Positions 8,290 through 17,652 are shown, counted from the stretch's first letter. The stretch is 64,000 bases of DNA from Clostridium fungisolvens (GCF_014193895.1 NZ_BLZR01000001.1:1612001-1676000); one strand, 5' to 3'. Notes: generated by a model from the sequence alone, not told the origin. Translations and numbers: made by a program.

Positions 8290-8997
8290 ATGATAAGTAT
8301 TAGCGTTTTAATCAACAGAATATTAACAAAAATGAAGTTGTTTGCAAAAAATATATATTACGTTGGAGGTAATGACGCACTTCCGCCACCTTTAACAAAA
8401 GAAGAAGAAGAGAACCTAGTTCTTAAGCTTATAGGTGGTGATGATACAATAAGGAGTATACTCATTGAGAGAAATCTTAGATTGGTAGTATATATTGCAA
8501 GGAAGTTTGAGAATACTGGAGTAGGTGTAGAAGACTTAATTTCTGTGGGGACAATAGGTTTAATTAAAGCTGTTAATACCTTTAATCCAGAAAAAAAGAT
8601 AAAGCTAGCTACATATGCATCTAGATGCATTGAAAATGAAATACTTATGTATTTGAGACGAAACAGTAAAGTGAAAGCAGAAATATCCTTCTATGAACCA
8701 TTAAATATTGATTGGGACGGAAATGAACTTCTGCTGTCAGATATTTTAGGAACTGATAACGACATAGTTTATAATTTGATTGAAGATGAAGTAGATAAGC
8801 AATTGCTGTTCATGGCAATGAAGAATTTGAGTGAGAGAGAGAAGGAAATAGTAAAATTAAGATTTGGTTTATATGGTGCAAGAGAAAAAACTCAAAAAGA
8901 GGTAGCTGATATGCTTGGAATATCGCAGTCTTATATTTCAAGATTAGAAAAGAAAATAATTAAAAGATTGAAAAAAGAAATTAATAGAATGGTTTAA
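8290..8997 (+). CDS. sigE: RNA polymerase sporulation sigma factor SigE (pro-form)
   Basis: Early mother-cell sigma factor of 235 residues. Residues 1-20 are the pro-sequence removed by SpoIIGA, followed by KNIYYVGGNDALPPPL, the characteristic SigE sequence around the processing region. Region 2 (DLISVGTIGLIKAV) and region 4.2 (EVADMLGISQSYISRLEKK) are intact. GAGGGGTG precedes the ATG. It shares clear homology with SigK at 292-990. Confidence 0.97.
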   Translation: MISISVLINRILTKMKLFAKNIYYVGGNDALPPPLTKEEEENLVLKLIGGDDTIRSILIERNLRLVVYIARKFENTGVGVEDLISVGTIGLIKAVNTFNPEKKIKLATYASRCIENEILMYLRRNSKVKAEISFYEPLNIDWDGNELLLSDILGTDNDIVYNLIEDEVDKQLLFMAMKNLSEREKEIVKLRFGLYGAREKTQKEVADMLGISQSYISRLEKKIIKRLKKEINRMV

Positions 8998-9051
8998 GTA
9001 GAAAAATGAAATTGTCAAGTACTTTATAAATAATTATAAATTTTTAAAATC

Positions 9052-9081
9052 GTATAAAAATGGCTCCCATAGGAAATAATT
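9052..9081 (+). promoter_or_regulatory. SigF/SigG-type promoter of sigG
   Basis: GTATA at 9052-9056 is followed after 15 bp by GGAAATAATT at 9072-9081, matching the SigF -10 consensus GGnrAnAnTT. It lies 44 bp upstream of sigG, as expected for a forespore gene transcribed by SigF and then autoregulated by SigG. Confidence 0.65.
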
Positions 9082-9124
9082 TTTAATGCAGTAGTATCTA
9101 TTACTTATAAGGGGTTGATTACAC

Positions 9125-9898
9125 ATGATAATCAATAAAGTAGAAATATGCGGAGTCAATACCTCTAAACTTCCTGTTTTGAGGGAAAAAGAAATGAAAG
9201 CATTACTTCTTCAAATGAAGGATGGAAAGCAGGGAGCTAGAGAAATATTTATTAATGGTAATTTAAGATTGGTGTTAAGCGTTATTCAAAGATTTAATAA
9301 TAGAGGCGAAAATGTAGATGATCTATTTCAAGTAGGTTGTATTGGTTTAATGAAGGCTATAGATAACTTTGATTTATCTCAGAATGTTAAATTCTCTACT
9401 TATGCAGTTCCAATGATAATAGGAGAAATAAGACGTTATCTAAGAGATAACAATGCCATAAGGGTAAGCAGGTCATTAAGAGATATTGCATATAGAGCTT
9501 TACTTGTTAGAGATAAATTAGTAAATGATAATAATAAAGAACCTACTATTTCACAGATAGCTAAAGAATTAAAAATACCAAGGGAAGAAGTTGTCTTTGC
9601 GTTAGATGCAATACAAGACCCAGTATCGTTATTTGAACCAATCTACCATGATGGAGGAGATGCAATCTACGTGATGGATCAAATATCGGATAGTAAGAAT
9701 CAAGATGATAATTGGCTTGAAAATATTTCTATAAAAGAAGCTATGAAAAAATTAAATGATAGAGAAAAACTTATACTTACTCTTAGATTCTTTAATGGTA
9801 GAACACAGATGGAGGTAGCTGACGAAATTGGTATATCACAAGCTCAGGTATCAAGGCTGGAGAAGACTGCATTAAAGCATATGAGAAAGTATGTTTAG
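9125..9898 (+). CDS. sigG: RNA polymerase sporulation sigma factor SigG
   Basis: Late forespore sigma factor of 257 residues. The N-terminus MIINKVEICGVNTSKLPVL carries the SigG hallmark (N-K-V-E-I-CGVNTS-KLPVL). Region 2 is DLFQVGCIGLMKAIDNFD, and regions 3 and 4 (EVADEIGISQAQVSRLEK) follow. No pro-sequence. Preceded by a SigF/G-type promoter and ended by a terminator whose stem begins inside the stop codon, so it can be expressed independently of sigE. Confidence 0.98.
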   Translation: MIINKVEICGVNTSKLPVLREKEMKALLLQMKDGKQGAREIFINGNLRLVLSVIQRFNNRGENVDDLFQVGCIGLMKAIDNFDLSQNVKFSTYAVPMIIGEIRRYLRDNNAIRVSRSLRDIAYRALLVRDKLVNDNNKEPTISQIAKELKIPREEVVFALDAIQDPVSLFEPIYHDGGDAIYVMDQISDSKNQDDNWLENISIKEAMKKLNDREKLILTLRFFNGRTQMEVADEIGISQAQVSRLEKTALKHMRKYV

Positions 9899-9921
9899 AG
9901 CTCATTTGAGCTCTATTTTTT
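9897..9921 (+). terminator. Intrinsic terminator of sigG
   Basis: AGAGCTCA pairs with TGAGCTCT around a two-base loop, then ATTTTTT. The stem overlaps the sigG stop codon. Repeat remnant E starts directly after the T-tract. Confidence 0.85.
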
Positions 9922-9923
9922 AC

Positions 9924-9955
9924 TGTAAATGAAAGCACGAAATTTTAAAATAGTG
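9924..9955 (+). repeat. Terminator-linked repeat, 5' remnant E
   Basis: TTTTTTAC then TGTAAATGAAAG... matches the left end of the repeat family (TGTAAAGAAAAG in copy C). Only about 30 bp can be recognised. Confidence 0.5.
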
Positions 9956-10043
9956 TGACTTTGATATTTAATTATTTTTAGAAGAAAAAGGATATCATTT
10001 TATACCATTTTCTATCATATATTTTTATATGGAGGGATGTTAG

Positions 10044-10304
10044 ATGGAATTGAGTATGCATTCATTAAATAATCTAAGAGTCATGGAGGTAGTCGATATA
10101 AACCTAGGTGCAAAACTTGGCTATATTAGAGATTTAAAGATTGATTGTGATGAAAGTAAAATAGTATCGATATTGATACCTGTCCAGAAAAGTAACTGGT
10201 TCGGAAAAATGGACATGCTTGAAATACCTTGGGAAGATGTAGTAAAAATTGGTGTAGATGTTATATTGGTTAATAGTAAGGAAAAAACTGTATCAGATAT
10301 GTAG
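10044..10304 (+). CDS. YlmC/YmxH family sporulation protein (PRC-barrel)
   Basis: Small PRC-barrel-like protein of 86 residues. The N-terminal NNLRVMEVVDINLGAKLGYI and DCDESKIVSILIP strands match the YlmC/YmxH family found next to sigG and in sporulation operons of Firmicutes. Molecular function is unknown. GGAGGGATG precedes the ATG at normal spacing. The gap from sigG carries the terminator and repeat remnant E, so it has its own promoter. Confidence 0.85.
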   Translation: MELSMHSLNNLRVMEVVDINLGAKLGYIRDLKIDCDESKIVSILIPVQKSNWFGKMDMLEIPWEDVVKIGVDVILVNSKEKTVSDM

Positions 10305-10447
10305 CAAAAATAGTAATAAGTGTGTATAATAAATATATTATAGATAATCACTTATATGCTAATGAAGGATTTTGGAGTTAGCTTTAGGTTAGCTTATTCA
10401 ATAAAATTAAGTTAAGGAAGTTGCATTAATGAAAGGGCGTGAATAGC

Positions 10448-10921
10448 TTGAGATGTCCATACTGCTCATACGAAGAAAGTAAGGTTGTTGATTCCAGGTC
10501 GACTGAGGATTATACAGCCATAAGACGAAGAAGAGAGTGCTTAAAATGTGGTAAGAGATACACTACTTATGAGAAGGTTGAAGACATACCAACTTTGGTT
10601 ATAAAGAAAGATTCTACTAGAGAGAATTTTAATAAAGAGAAATTAATCAATGGGTTAATAAAAGCATGTCAAAAAAGACCAGTTTCTAGAAGACAAATAG
10701 AGGATATTGCTGATGATATTGAAAAGACTATAAGTAATAAGATGCTTACAGAAGTTAGCACTGATTACATAGGTGAAATGGTAATGGATAGATTAAAGAA
10801 TATTGATGAAGTATCTTACGTAAGGTTTGCATCAGTGTATAGACAATTTAAAGACATAAATACTTTTATGGAAGAAATTAAAAATTTGATGGGATTATCA
10901 GAAGAACTACATAAAAAGTAG
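10448..10921 (+). CDS. nrdR: Transcriptional repressor NrdR
   Basis: Zinc-ribbon plus ATP-cone repressor of ribonucleotide reductase genes, 157 residues. The zinc ribbon is CPYC...CLKCGKRYTTYE, with the RSTEDYTAIRRRREC stretch between. The ATP-cone spans about 48-140 (VIKKDSTRENFNKEKL). The TTG at 10448 (L-R-C-P-Y-C) is preferred because AAAGGG lies 10 nt before it, whereas the GTG at 10439 sits almost on that site. The conserved position next to sigG supports the call. Confidence 0.95.
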   Translation: MRCPYCSYEESKVVDSRSTEDYTAIRRRRECLKCGKRYTTYEKVEDIPTLVIKKDSTRENFNKEKLINGLIKACQKRPVSRRQIEDIADDIEKTISNKMLTEVSTDYIGEMVMDRLKNIDEVSYVRFASVYRQFKDINTFMEEIKNLMGLSEELHKK

Positions 10922-10932
10922 TTCTTTTATTT
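10902..10932 (+). terminator. Intrinsic terminator overlapping the nrdR 3' end
   Basis: AAGAACTAC (10902-10910) pairs with GTAGTTCTT (10918-10926), then TTTATTT. The stem includes the last codons and the stop codon of nrdR. Confidence 0.8.
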
Positions 10933-11106
10933 CTGTTTAGGAGAGTATAACATTACCTAGGAAATAAGATTAGTTGTTAAATCTTAGTTAAAGATAGTTA
11001 AAATAAATTTGCTTTTATTTGCTTTATGTAATGATAATGTTAAAATTATAAGTGAAAAGAGTGAGAAAATTTATTAATTTACCTAAAATGTAAAGGAAGT
11101 TAATTT

Positions 11107-11832
11107 ATGAAAGAAAAAATGTTAAATGATTTTCAGATTTTAACCTATGAAGATCCACTAGTTGAATTAGGGGTCACAACGGCTTTAAATGATGCAAATT
11201 TTAAGTTTGATACTGAAGAAGGAAAGAATAATTTAATAAAACTTAAAGATGATTTGCAAGTTAAGAAAATTTGTTATTTAAAGCAAATCCACAGTGATAA
11301 GATCATCATAGCGAATGATGATGTTGTGTTAGATGGTCAAGTTGAAGGGGATTCACTTATTACTTCTAGTGTAGACACTATTATTGGTGTATTTACAGCG
11401 GATTGTGTTCCTGTTTTAATATGGGACAGCAATAAAAAGGTGATTGCAGCAGTACATAGTGGGTGGAAGGGTACTTTTGACAGTATTGTAAAAAAGACAA
11501 TAGAAGTTATGATTAAAGATTTTAATTGTGAAAGCAGTTCTATTAAAGTTTTTATAGGACCACATATAAGGCAGTGCTGTTATGAAGTAAGTGAAGAGCT
11601 TATAGATAAGTTTAAGAAAAACAACCTGTATAAAGAAGAAGATATCAATAATGGAAGGTTTTTAAATCTTGAAAAATGTATTGAGGTGCAACTAAAGTAT
11701 TTAGGTATAAATGAAGATAATATAATTAAGAGTGGTTCTTGTACTTTATGTGAAAAAAATATAAAGCTACATTCTTACAGAAAAGATGGGGAGCATTCAG
11801 GAAGAATGTTTACTTACATCTATTTTAAATAA
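11107..11832 (+). CDS. pgeF: Laccase-domain purine nucleoside phosphorylase PgeF (YfiH/YlmD family)
   Basis: Multi-copper-polyphenol-oxidase fold protein of 241 residues. Members act as purine nucleoside phosphorylase/adenosine deaminase or in peptidoglycan-edit functions. Metal ligands are visible in CLKQIHSD-like YLKQIHSD (about 60), ADCVPVLIWD (about 98), AAVHSGWKGT (about 116) and GPHIRQCCYEV (about 155). It precedes phoP by 12 nt and so is probably co-transcribed with the two-component system. Confidence 0.88.
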   Translation: MKEKMLNDFQILTYEDPLVELGVTTALNDANFKFDTEEGKNNLIKLKDDLQVKKICYLKQIHSDKIIIANDDVVLDGQVEGDSLITSSVDTIIGVFTADCVPVLIWDSNKKVIAAVHSGWKGTFDSIVKKTIEVMIKDFNCESSSIKVFIGPHIRQCCYEVSEELIDKFKKNNLYKEEDINNGRFLNLEKCIEVQLKYLGINEDNIIKSGSCTLCEKNIKLHSYRKDGEHSGRMFTYIYFK

Positions 11833-11844
11833 TGGAGGAACATT

Positions 11845-12543
11845 ATGGCTGATGAAAAAATTCTTATAGTAGACGATGAAGAACATATCGTTGAACTTAT
11901 GAAATTTAATTTAGAAAATGCAGGATTCAAAATAATAACAGCGTACAATGGAATTGATGCTATAAAGCTTGCTAAATCAGAGCATCCTCGTTTAGTATTG
12001 TTAGATCTTATGTTACCAGGGCTAGATGGATTTGATGTTTGCAAAGAAATAAGAAAGGATTCCTTGACTGCTAATATTCCAATCATCATGACTACTGCAA
12101 AAGGTGAAGAGCTTGATAAGATTTTGGGACTTGAGTTAGGAGCAGATGATTATATTACAAAGCCTTTCTCCATAAGAGAACTTGTGGCAAGAGTAAAGGC
12201 TGTACTTAGAAGAACTGTAAGTACTCCATCCTTTGAAAAGTCCTTGAATATTGGAAATCTTACAATTGATTTCTTAAAGCATGATGTGCTTAGGAATGGT
12301 GAAAAAGTAGAGTTAACATTAAAAGAATTTGAACTTTTAGAGACCTTGGTTCAAAATAGAGGAAAGGTTCTTACTAGAGATATGCTTTTAGACAAGATTT
12401 GGGGATACGAGTATATTGGAGAAACAAGAACTGTAGATGTTCATATAAGACATCTAAGGAAAAAAATTGAGGATGATGATAAAAATCCTAGATTCATAGA
12501 AACAATAAGAGGAATTGGATATAGATTTTCAAGCGGAGAATAA
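11845..12543 (+). CDS. phoP: OmpR-family response regulator, PhoP/PhoB-like
   Basis: 232-residue DNA-binding response regulator. The receiver domain has acidic DDEE (about 10), phosphoacceptor Asp in LLDLMLPG (about 53) and Lys in TKPFSIREL (about 103). The C-terminal winged helix contains LTLKEFELLETL and RTVDVHIRHLRKKI. TGGAGG precedes the ATG. phoR follows 3 nt after the stop. The neighbouring pst operon with PhoP-like repeats supports phosphate control. Confidence 0.92.
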   Translation: MADEKILIVDDEEHIVELMKFNLENAGFKIITAYNGIDAIKLAKSEHPRLVLLDLMLPGLDGFDVCKEIRKDSLTANIPIIMTTAKGEELDKILGLELGADDYITKPFSIRELVARVKAVLRRTVSTPSFEKSLNIGNLTIDFLKHDVLRNGEKVELTLKEFELLETLVQNRGKVLTRDMLLDKIWGYEYIGETRTVDVHIRHLRKKIEDDDKNPRFIETIRGIGYRFSSGE

Positions 12544-12546
12544 TTT

Positions 12547-14250
12547 ATGAAGAAAAAAATAATGTTTTCGGTAATTATTACAATAATATTTTCATTAGTT
12601 GTAGTAACGTCTTCTTTTATTGCAATATCTAATTATCAGTATCTAGAGAACTCTAAAGCAAACTTGAAGCATTATAATGATTTACTTGCAACTTTAATAC
12701 TTGCAAATGAGCCTGACAAGATAGCTAAATTAAATCAAGTAAAAGCTCTTGACAGGGAGATAAGATTTACGTATATAAGCAAAACAGGAGTTGTAGAATT
12801 TGATACAGATAAGCGTCTGGAGGATCTTGATAACCATCTTACAAGGGTTGAGATAGCTCAAGCTATAAAAAGTGGTGAAGGATCAAGTGTACGATATAGC
12901 AAAAGCTTAAATAAAAATTTAGTATATTATGCAACTAAACTACAAGATGGCAGCATTGTGAGAACTTCAATACCCTTAGATAATGTAAAAATATTTCAAG
13001 ACACTAACATTAAATACTATTTGATAACTTTGGTATTCGTATTAGTTTTATCTGTAGTTCTTTCTCTAAAGCTAACTAGATTTATAGTTGATCCCGTGAA
13101 AGAATTGGAGATTATTACAGCAAGAATAGCAAGAGGAGAATTAGATGGTAGAGTTAGAGTTAGTTCTGTTGATGAACTTGGAAGTCTAGGAATGACCTTT
13201 AATGAAATGGCAGATAAGCTTGAAGTAACTATGGATGAATTAATTGACAAACAAAATAGACTAGAAGCGATTTTAAAAAGTATGGATAGTGGAGTTATTG
13301 CAGTTGATAGAAGTCATAAGGTAATAATGATAAATCCTTATGCTGAAAAGATATTCGGCATAGACAAAGATATAATCGGAGAAACTCTTATGGATCATAT
13401 AAGGGATTTTGAATTGGATAATGTTTTTGAGACTTCTGATGCATATAAAGAGATAAAAATAATCTGGCCAGAAGAAAGAGAATTAAGGATAAGAACTGCA
13501 GAAATTATCAATGGTAGAGAGCACATTGGTACTGTTGCAGTTGTTCAGGATATAACTGATATAAAGAAGCTTGAAAATATGAGATCGCAATTTGTTGCTA
13601 ATGTGTCTCATGAACTTAAAACTCCACTTACATCTATAAAAGGATTCGCTGAAACTTTAAAATATGTAGATGATGAAGAAAATAGACAAAAGTTTTTAAA
13701 TATAATAAATGAAGAAGCAGAGAGATTAACAAGGCTTATAAATGACATATTATCCTTATCCAATATAGAACAAAATATAGAATGTACAAGAATGAACTTT
13801 AGTGGAGATAGAATAATAGAAGATGTTTATACCTTAATGAAAATTGAAGCTGAAAAGAAGAAGATAAAACTGTCTGCGGATTTGAATAATACACTTTCAT
13901 TAGTGGGGGACCCAGATAAGTTTAAACAGATGATGATAAACCTTATTGATAATGCTGTGAAGTATTCTGAAGAAGGTGACTCGGTTTTAATAACTTCAAA
14001 TAATAAAAATGGTATTATAACTTATACTGTAGAAGACACAGGAATTGGTATACCTAAGAAGGACGTGGCAAGAGTATTTGAAAGATTCTATAGAGTTGAT
14101 AAAGCAAGGTCAAGAGCTAAAGGTGGAACTGGCTTAGGACTTGCGATAGTTAAACATATAGTTAAAACCTTTAATGGAAATATTGATGTTCAGAGTCAAC
14201 TTGGAGTAGGGACTAAATTCATCATAAAGATCAAGGGTGTAAAAGAATAA
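12547..14250 (+). CDS. phoR: Phosphate-type sensor histidine kinase PhoR
   Basis: 567-residue membrane kinase. TM1 about 7-29, an extracytoplasmic sensor of about 125 residues, TM2 about 157-175, HAMP about 177-230, PAS about 235-345, then HisKA with the phosphorylated His in VSHELKTPLTSIKGF (about 358) and an HATPase domain (NLIDNAVKYS, DTGIGIP, GGTGLGLAIVKHI). This is the PhoR/WalK domain order. Its partner is the adjacent PhoP. Confidence 0.92.
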   Translation: MKKKIMFSVIITIIFSLVVVTSSFIAISNYQYLENSKANLKHYNDLLATLILANEPDKIAKLNQVKALDREIRFTYISKTGVVEFDTDKRLEDLDNHLTRVEIAQAIKSGEGSSVRYSKSLNKNLVYYATKLQDGSIVRTSIPLDNVKIFQDTNIKYYLITLVFVLVLSVVLSLKLTRFIVDPVKELEIITARIARGELDGRVRVSSVDELGSLGMTFNEMADKLEVTMDELIDKQNRLEAILKSMDSGVIAVDRSHKVIMINPYAEKIFGIDKDIIGETLMDHIRDFELDNVFETSDAYKEIKIIWPEERELRIRTAEIINGREHIGTVAVVQDITDIKKLENMRSQFVANVSHELKTPLTSIKGFAETLKYVDDEENRQKFLNIINEEAERLTRLINDILSLSNIEQNIECTRMNFSGDRIIEDVYTLMKIEAEKKKIKLSADLNNTLSLVGDPDKFKQMMINLIDNAVKYSEEGDSVLITSNNKNGIITYTVEDTGIGIPKKDVARVFERFYRVDKARSRAKGGTGLGLAIVKHIVKTFNGNIDVQSQLGVGTKFIIKIKGVKE

Positions 14251-14263
14251 AGAAAAATCATAG

Positions 14264-14308
14264 AGACTAAAGGATTATGAGATAATCATAATTCTTTGGT
14301 CTTTTTTT
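14264..14308 (+). terminator. Intrinsic terminator of pgeF-phoP-phoR
   Basis: A 17-bp stem with two G-U pairs (14264-14280 with 14286-14302) followed by TTTTTTT. Repeat copy B begins at the end of the T-tract. Confidence 0.9.
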
Positions 14309-14310
14309 AC

Positions 14311-14424
14311 TGTATAGGAAATTATAAAATTTTCAAGTTAGATAAACCTAGATATTTCAATGCTTTTAGAAGCTCTTTATGGCTACACAGTAAAAAATAA
14401 AACTTATTAGCCTGCCAAATTTAC
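14311..14424 (+). repeat. Terminator-linked repeat, truncated copy B
   Basis: After TTTTTTTAC the element reads TGTATAGGAAATTATAAAAT, then the AATGCTTTTAGAAGC block, CTACACAGTAAAAAATAAAA and TTAGCCTGCCAAATTT. The right half with its terminator hairpin is missing. From here to 14567 nothing further is recognised except the ribosome binding site of the chemoreceptor. Confidence 0.75.
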
Positions 14425-14567
14425 CTATAGTTAACAGAGGTTCACCTAGGCTTAATATTGGTTAATCTTCGCTTAATAATTTTTATGTAAAATATACATT
14501 GGAAACGAAATTTTCAACAATAAGAGAAGATAAGCATTATAAAAATGCCTGAAGGGGAGTTATTTGG

Positions 14568-16568
14568 ATGAAAAAAAGGAAGATATCAATAAAAATTGTA
14601 ACAACAATTAGTCTTTTCCTTATAGTGTTTACGGTTATTACAAACTATTCTATTTATGCTGTTGCAAATAATAAGATAATGAACTCAAACTATAACAACA
14701 TGAATATTATAACCAGCGAAATAGGGAACAGTTTTAAATCCTCGATAGCATATCAAATAGAAAACTTGAAAAGTATAGGTAAGGAAAATGTTTTAGCAGA
14801 ATACTATGAAAGCAATCTAAGCGAAGAAAAACAAAAAAGTCTGAATGAAAGACTAAAAAAGGTTTCTACAAGTTATGATGAAGCAATTTTTGTGACTGAT
14901 AAAAAAGGTGTAATTAAAGCAAGTTCTAATGATCAATATATGAGCTTAGATCTTTCATCAAAAGAATATTTTAAAGCTACGCAAGCAGGAAAAGAAGCAG
15001 TTGGATCTGTGGAAAGCTCAATTATAACTGGCAAGTTTATAGTGTACTTCTTAGTTCCAGTAGAAGATCAGAACGGAACAATAGTTGGGGCAGTAGGAAA
15101 GGTTCTTGATAGCAGTTATTTCTCTGAAAGATTTAATTCTTTTAAATTTCTTAATACTGGATTTGTTTTTATGGTGGATAGTTCTAATAAAATTGTATAT
15201 CACCCAGATATGCACAAGATTAATAAACCTATATCCATAAAAGAGATTGCAAGCCTAATTAAAAACCCTCAATATTTGGCTAAGGCAAATAGCAATATAG
15301 AATCATATGAAGAGAATGGAAAATCAATGGTGGCTGAAACACTTACTATACCTGAACTTAAAATGATGGTTGTACTTGCTGCAAATAAGGCAGAGATTCT
15401 TGAAGCTTCTACATACATAGGAAGAGTATTGATTATATTTGGAATTGTAGAACAAATAATATTAATTCCTTTAATAATTATTATGATAAATTCAGTACTT
15501 AAACCTCTTAAAAATCTCACTAATAGTACAAGAAAAATATCTGAGGGCGATCTTACTGTTTTAAGCAATGTTAATAGTAAAGATGAATTGGGAGATTTAT
15601 CAAATAACTTTGATCAGATGATTGGAAATATAAGAGTTCTAATAAATGAGATAAAAGGTTCTGCAAATGATTTACTTAATATAAATGAGTGCTTTTCAGC
15701 GGTCCAAGAAGATAATCATGAAGGTATGACTTTTATAAAGGAGTCATCCAAGGTTATGGTTGAGGAAACTAGGAATATTGATGAAGCAATAAAATGGTGT
15801 ATCGAAGGTTTTGAGAGATATGAAGAAAAGTTAAACGAAATTAATATGAAATCAGAAAAGATGTACAAGCATGCAAGTTCTATTAGAACAGTTAATAGCG
15901 AAGGAATGAATTCTATATATGAATTAAGAGATATAGGAAACAATGCAGGTATAAACTTTAATGCCATAGATCAAAGTATAAAAAAACTTATAACAAACTT
16001 GAATAGCATAAATACTATAGCTCAAGGTGTAACAAATATTTCAACACAGACAAATATATTATCACTTAATGCTTCTATTGAAGCTGCTAGAGCAGGTGAG
16101 TTTGGAAAGAGTTTTTCTGTTGTAGCAGAAGAAATTGGAAAGCTCTCAAAGTCTATTGAAGGAGAAATGAAATCAATTAATAGTTTGATTAAGGTAATAA
16201 ATAGCAATATTGATGAAACTTCAGAAAGTATGGAAGAACTAAATAACTTCTTTAATATGCAAACAGATGTATTAAATATAAGCGTAGACAAATTTAACAC
16301 TATTATAAAGAGCACAGACAAGATTATTGGCTATATACAAGACGTTAATACCAATATAACTGGAATTAACAAGGATAAGAATGAAATGAATAAAAGATTA
16401 TCAGATGTTAACACTACATTTGAGGAATTTAACAAAAGTATTGAAGAGGTTTCAGTTTCTGTTAATAAACAATGGGAAGATTCAGCGATGTTAGATGAAG
16501 TTAAAAACTCTATGAATCAAACTGTCTATAAGCTTCAGAGCTCAATTTCAAACTTTAAGGTAGAGTAA
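14568..16568 (+). CDS. Methyl-accepting chemotaxis protein with Cache-type sensor
   Basis: Transmembrane chemoreceptor of 666 residues. TM1 about 10-31, a periplasm-side Cache-like domain about 35-275, TM2 about 283-305, HAMP about 306-360, and a coiled-coil signalling domain. The signalling tip lies near 485-525 (STQTNILSLNASIEAARAGE). The ligand is unknown. Its place between phoR and pstS makes a phosphate-related cue an attractive inference, but nothing in the domain proves it. Confidence 0.9.
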   Translation: MKKRKISIKIVTTISLFLIVFTVITNYSIYAVANNKIMNSNYNNMNIITSEIGNSFKSSIAYQIENLKSIGKENVLAEYYESNLSEEKQKSLNERLKKVSTSYDEAIFVTDKKGVIKASSNDQYMSLDLSSKEYFKATQAGKEAVGSVESSIITGKFIVYFLVPVEDQNGTIVGAVGKVLDSSYFSERFNSFKFLNTGFVFMVDSSNKIVYHPDMHKINKPISIKEIASLIKNPQYLAKANSNIESYEENGKSMVAETLTIPELKMMVVLAANKAEILEASTYIGRVLIIFGIVEQIILIPLIIIMINSVLKPLKNLTNSTRKISEGDLTVLSNVNSKDELGDLSNNFDQMIGNIRVLINEIKGSANDLLNINECFSAVQEDNHEGMTFIKESSKVMVEETRNIDEAIKWCIEGFERYEEKLNEINMKSEKMYKHASSIRTVNSEGMNSIYELRDIGNNAGINFNAIDQSIKKLITNLNSINTIAQGVTNISTQTNILSLNASIEAARAGEFGKSFSVVAEEIGKLSKSIEGEMKSINSLIKVINSNIDETSESMEELNNFFNMQTDVLNISVDKFNTIIKSTDKIIGYIQDVNTNITGINKDKNEMNKRLSDVNTTFEEFNKSIEEVSVSVNKQWEDSAMLDEVKNSMNQTVYKLQSSISNFKVE

Positions 16569-16627
16569 AAGATGTTCATAAAATTTATACACTTTGTTAA
16601 ATAAAATTTACATTACTATATTATTAC

Positions 16628-16670
16628 TTAACAAACAGCTAATACTTACTTAACTTAAGAATAATATAAT
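16628..16670 (+). promoter_or_regulatory. PhoP-box direct repeats and promoter of pstS
   Basis: TTAACA (16628-16633), CTAATA (16639-16644) and TTAACT (16650-16655) recur at exactly 11-bp intervals, the geometry of PhoP binding sites (TTAACA-like hexamers). TATAAT follows at 16665-16670 and there is no good -35, as expected for a PhoP-activated promoter. The pstS ATG is about 60 bp downstream. Confidence 0.7.
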
Positions 16671-16728
16671 TTATTATGTAAGGTAGATAAATAATAAAAC
16701 AGTAAATAAAATTTGGAGGTTATCAAAT

Positions 16729-17637
16729 ATGAATAAAAGAAGTTTAAAATTCGGTGTAATCGCACTAGCATTAACTATGGCAACTGGAATTTTCGCAGGA
16801 TGTGCTTCAAAGAGTGATGATAAAACTGCTACTGATTCAGGAAAGCAAGCAGCAGTTGCTGGATCAATAACAATATCAGGATCAACAGCTTTAAAGCCAC
16901 TAATAGATAAAGCAAGTGAAGATTTTCAAGCTAAGAATAAAGATGCACAAATAAATTCACAAGGTGGAGGAAGTGGAACTGGGCTTACACAAGTTTTACA
17001 AGGTGCAGTTGAAATTGGAGATTCAGATGTTCCAGCTGCTGATAAATTAAAACCAGAAGAAGCATCACAATTAGTAGATCATCAAGTTGTTGCTTTAGGA
17101 TTTGCAGTAACAGTAAGTAAGGATGTTCCAGTAACTAACTTAACTAAAGCTCAAATAGCTGATATATTCTCAGGAAAAGTTACAAACTGGAAGGCTATCG
17201 ATGGAAAAACTGATTTACCTATAACTGTTGTTCACAGACCAGCTTCTTCAGGAACAAGAGCAACTTTCATGAAAACAGTTTTAGATGGTAAGAAAGATGT
17301 TGAAAATGACAAGATTGGTGTAGTACAAGATGCTAATGGTTCAGTTAAGACTGCATTAGAAAGCACAAAAGGTTCAATAAGCTACGTAGCTCTTTCATAC
17401 TTACTAGACGCAGATGCTAAAAAATCATTAGTACCAGTATCAATTGAAGGCGTACAACCAACAAAAGAAAACATAACTACAGGAAAATATATATTCTGGT
17501 CATGGGAACATATGTATACAAAAGGTGAAGCTAAAGATCTTGCTAAAGCATTCATAGATTATATAACAAGTGCTGATAACAAGAAGGCAGTTGAAGATTT
17601 AGGATTTATCTCAGTTGGAGATATGAAGGTTAAATAG
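16729..17637 (+). CDS. pstS: Phosphate ABC transporter substrate-binding lipoprotein PstS
   Basis: 302-residue extracellular phosphate-binding protein. The signal peptide ends in lipobox IFAGC (Cys at about 25), so it is lipid-anchored. Phosphate-binding motifs include ISGSTALKPLI (about 49), QGGGSGTGLTQV (about 82) and HRPASSGTRATF (about 168). TTGGAGG precedes the ATG. First gene of the pst operon, behind PhoP-type repeats. Confidence 0.96.
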   Translation: MNKRSLKFGVIALALTMATGIFAGCASKSDDKTATDSGKQAAVAGSITISGSTALKPLIDKASEDFQAKNKDAQINSQGGGSGTGLTQVLQGAVEIGDSDVPAADKLKPEEASQLVDHQVVALGFAVTVSKDVPVTNLTKAQIADIFSGKVTNWKAIDGKTDLPITVVHRPASSGTRATFMKTVLDGKKDVENDKIGVVQDANGSVKTALESTKGSISYVALSYLLDADAKKSLVPVSIEGVQPTKENITTGKYIFWSWEHMYTKGEAKDLAKAFIDYITSADNKKAVEDLGFISVGDMKVK

Positions 17638-17652
17638 TTTATAAATTAGCTT

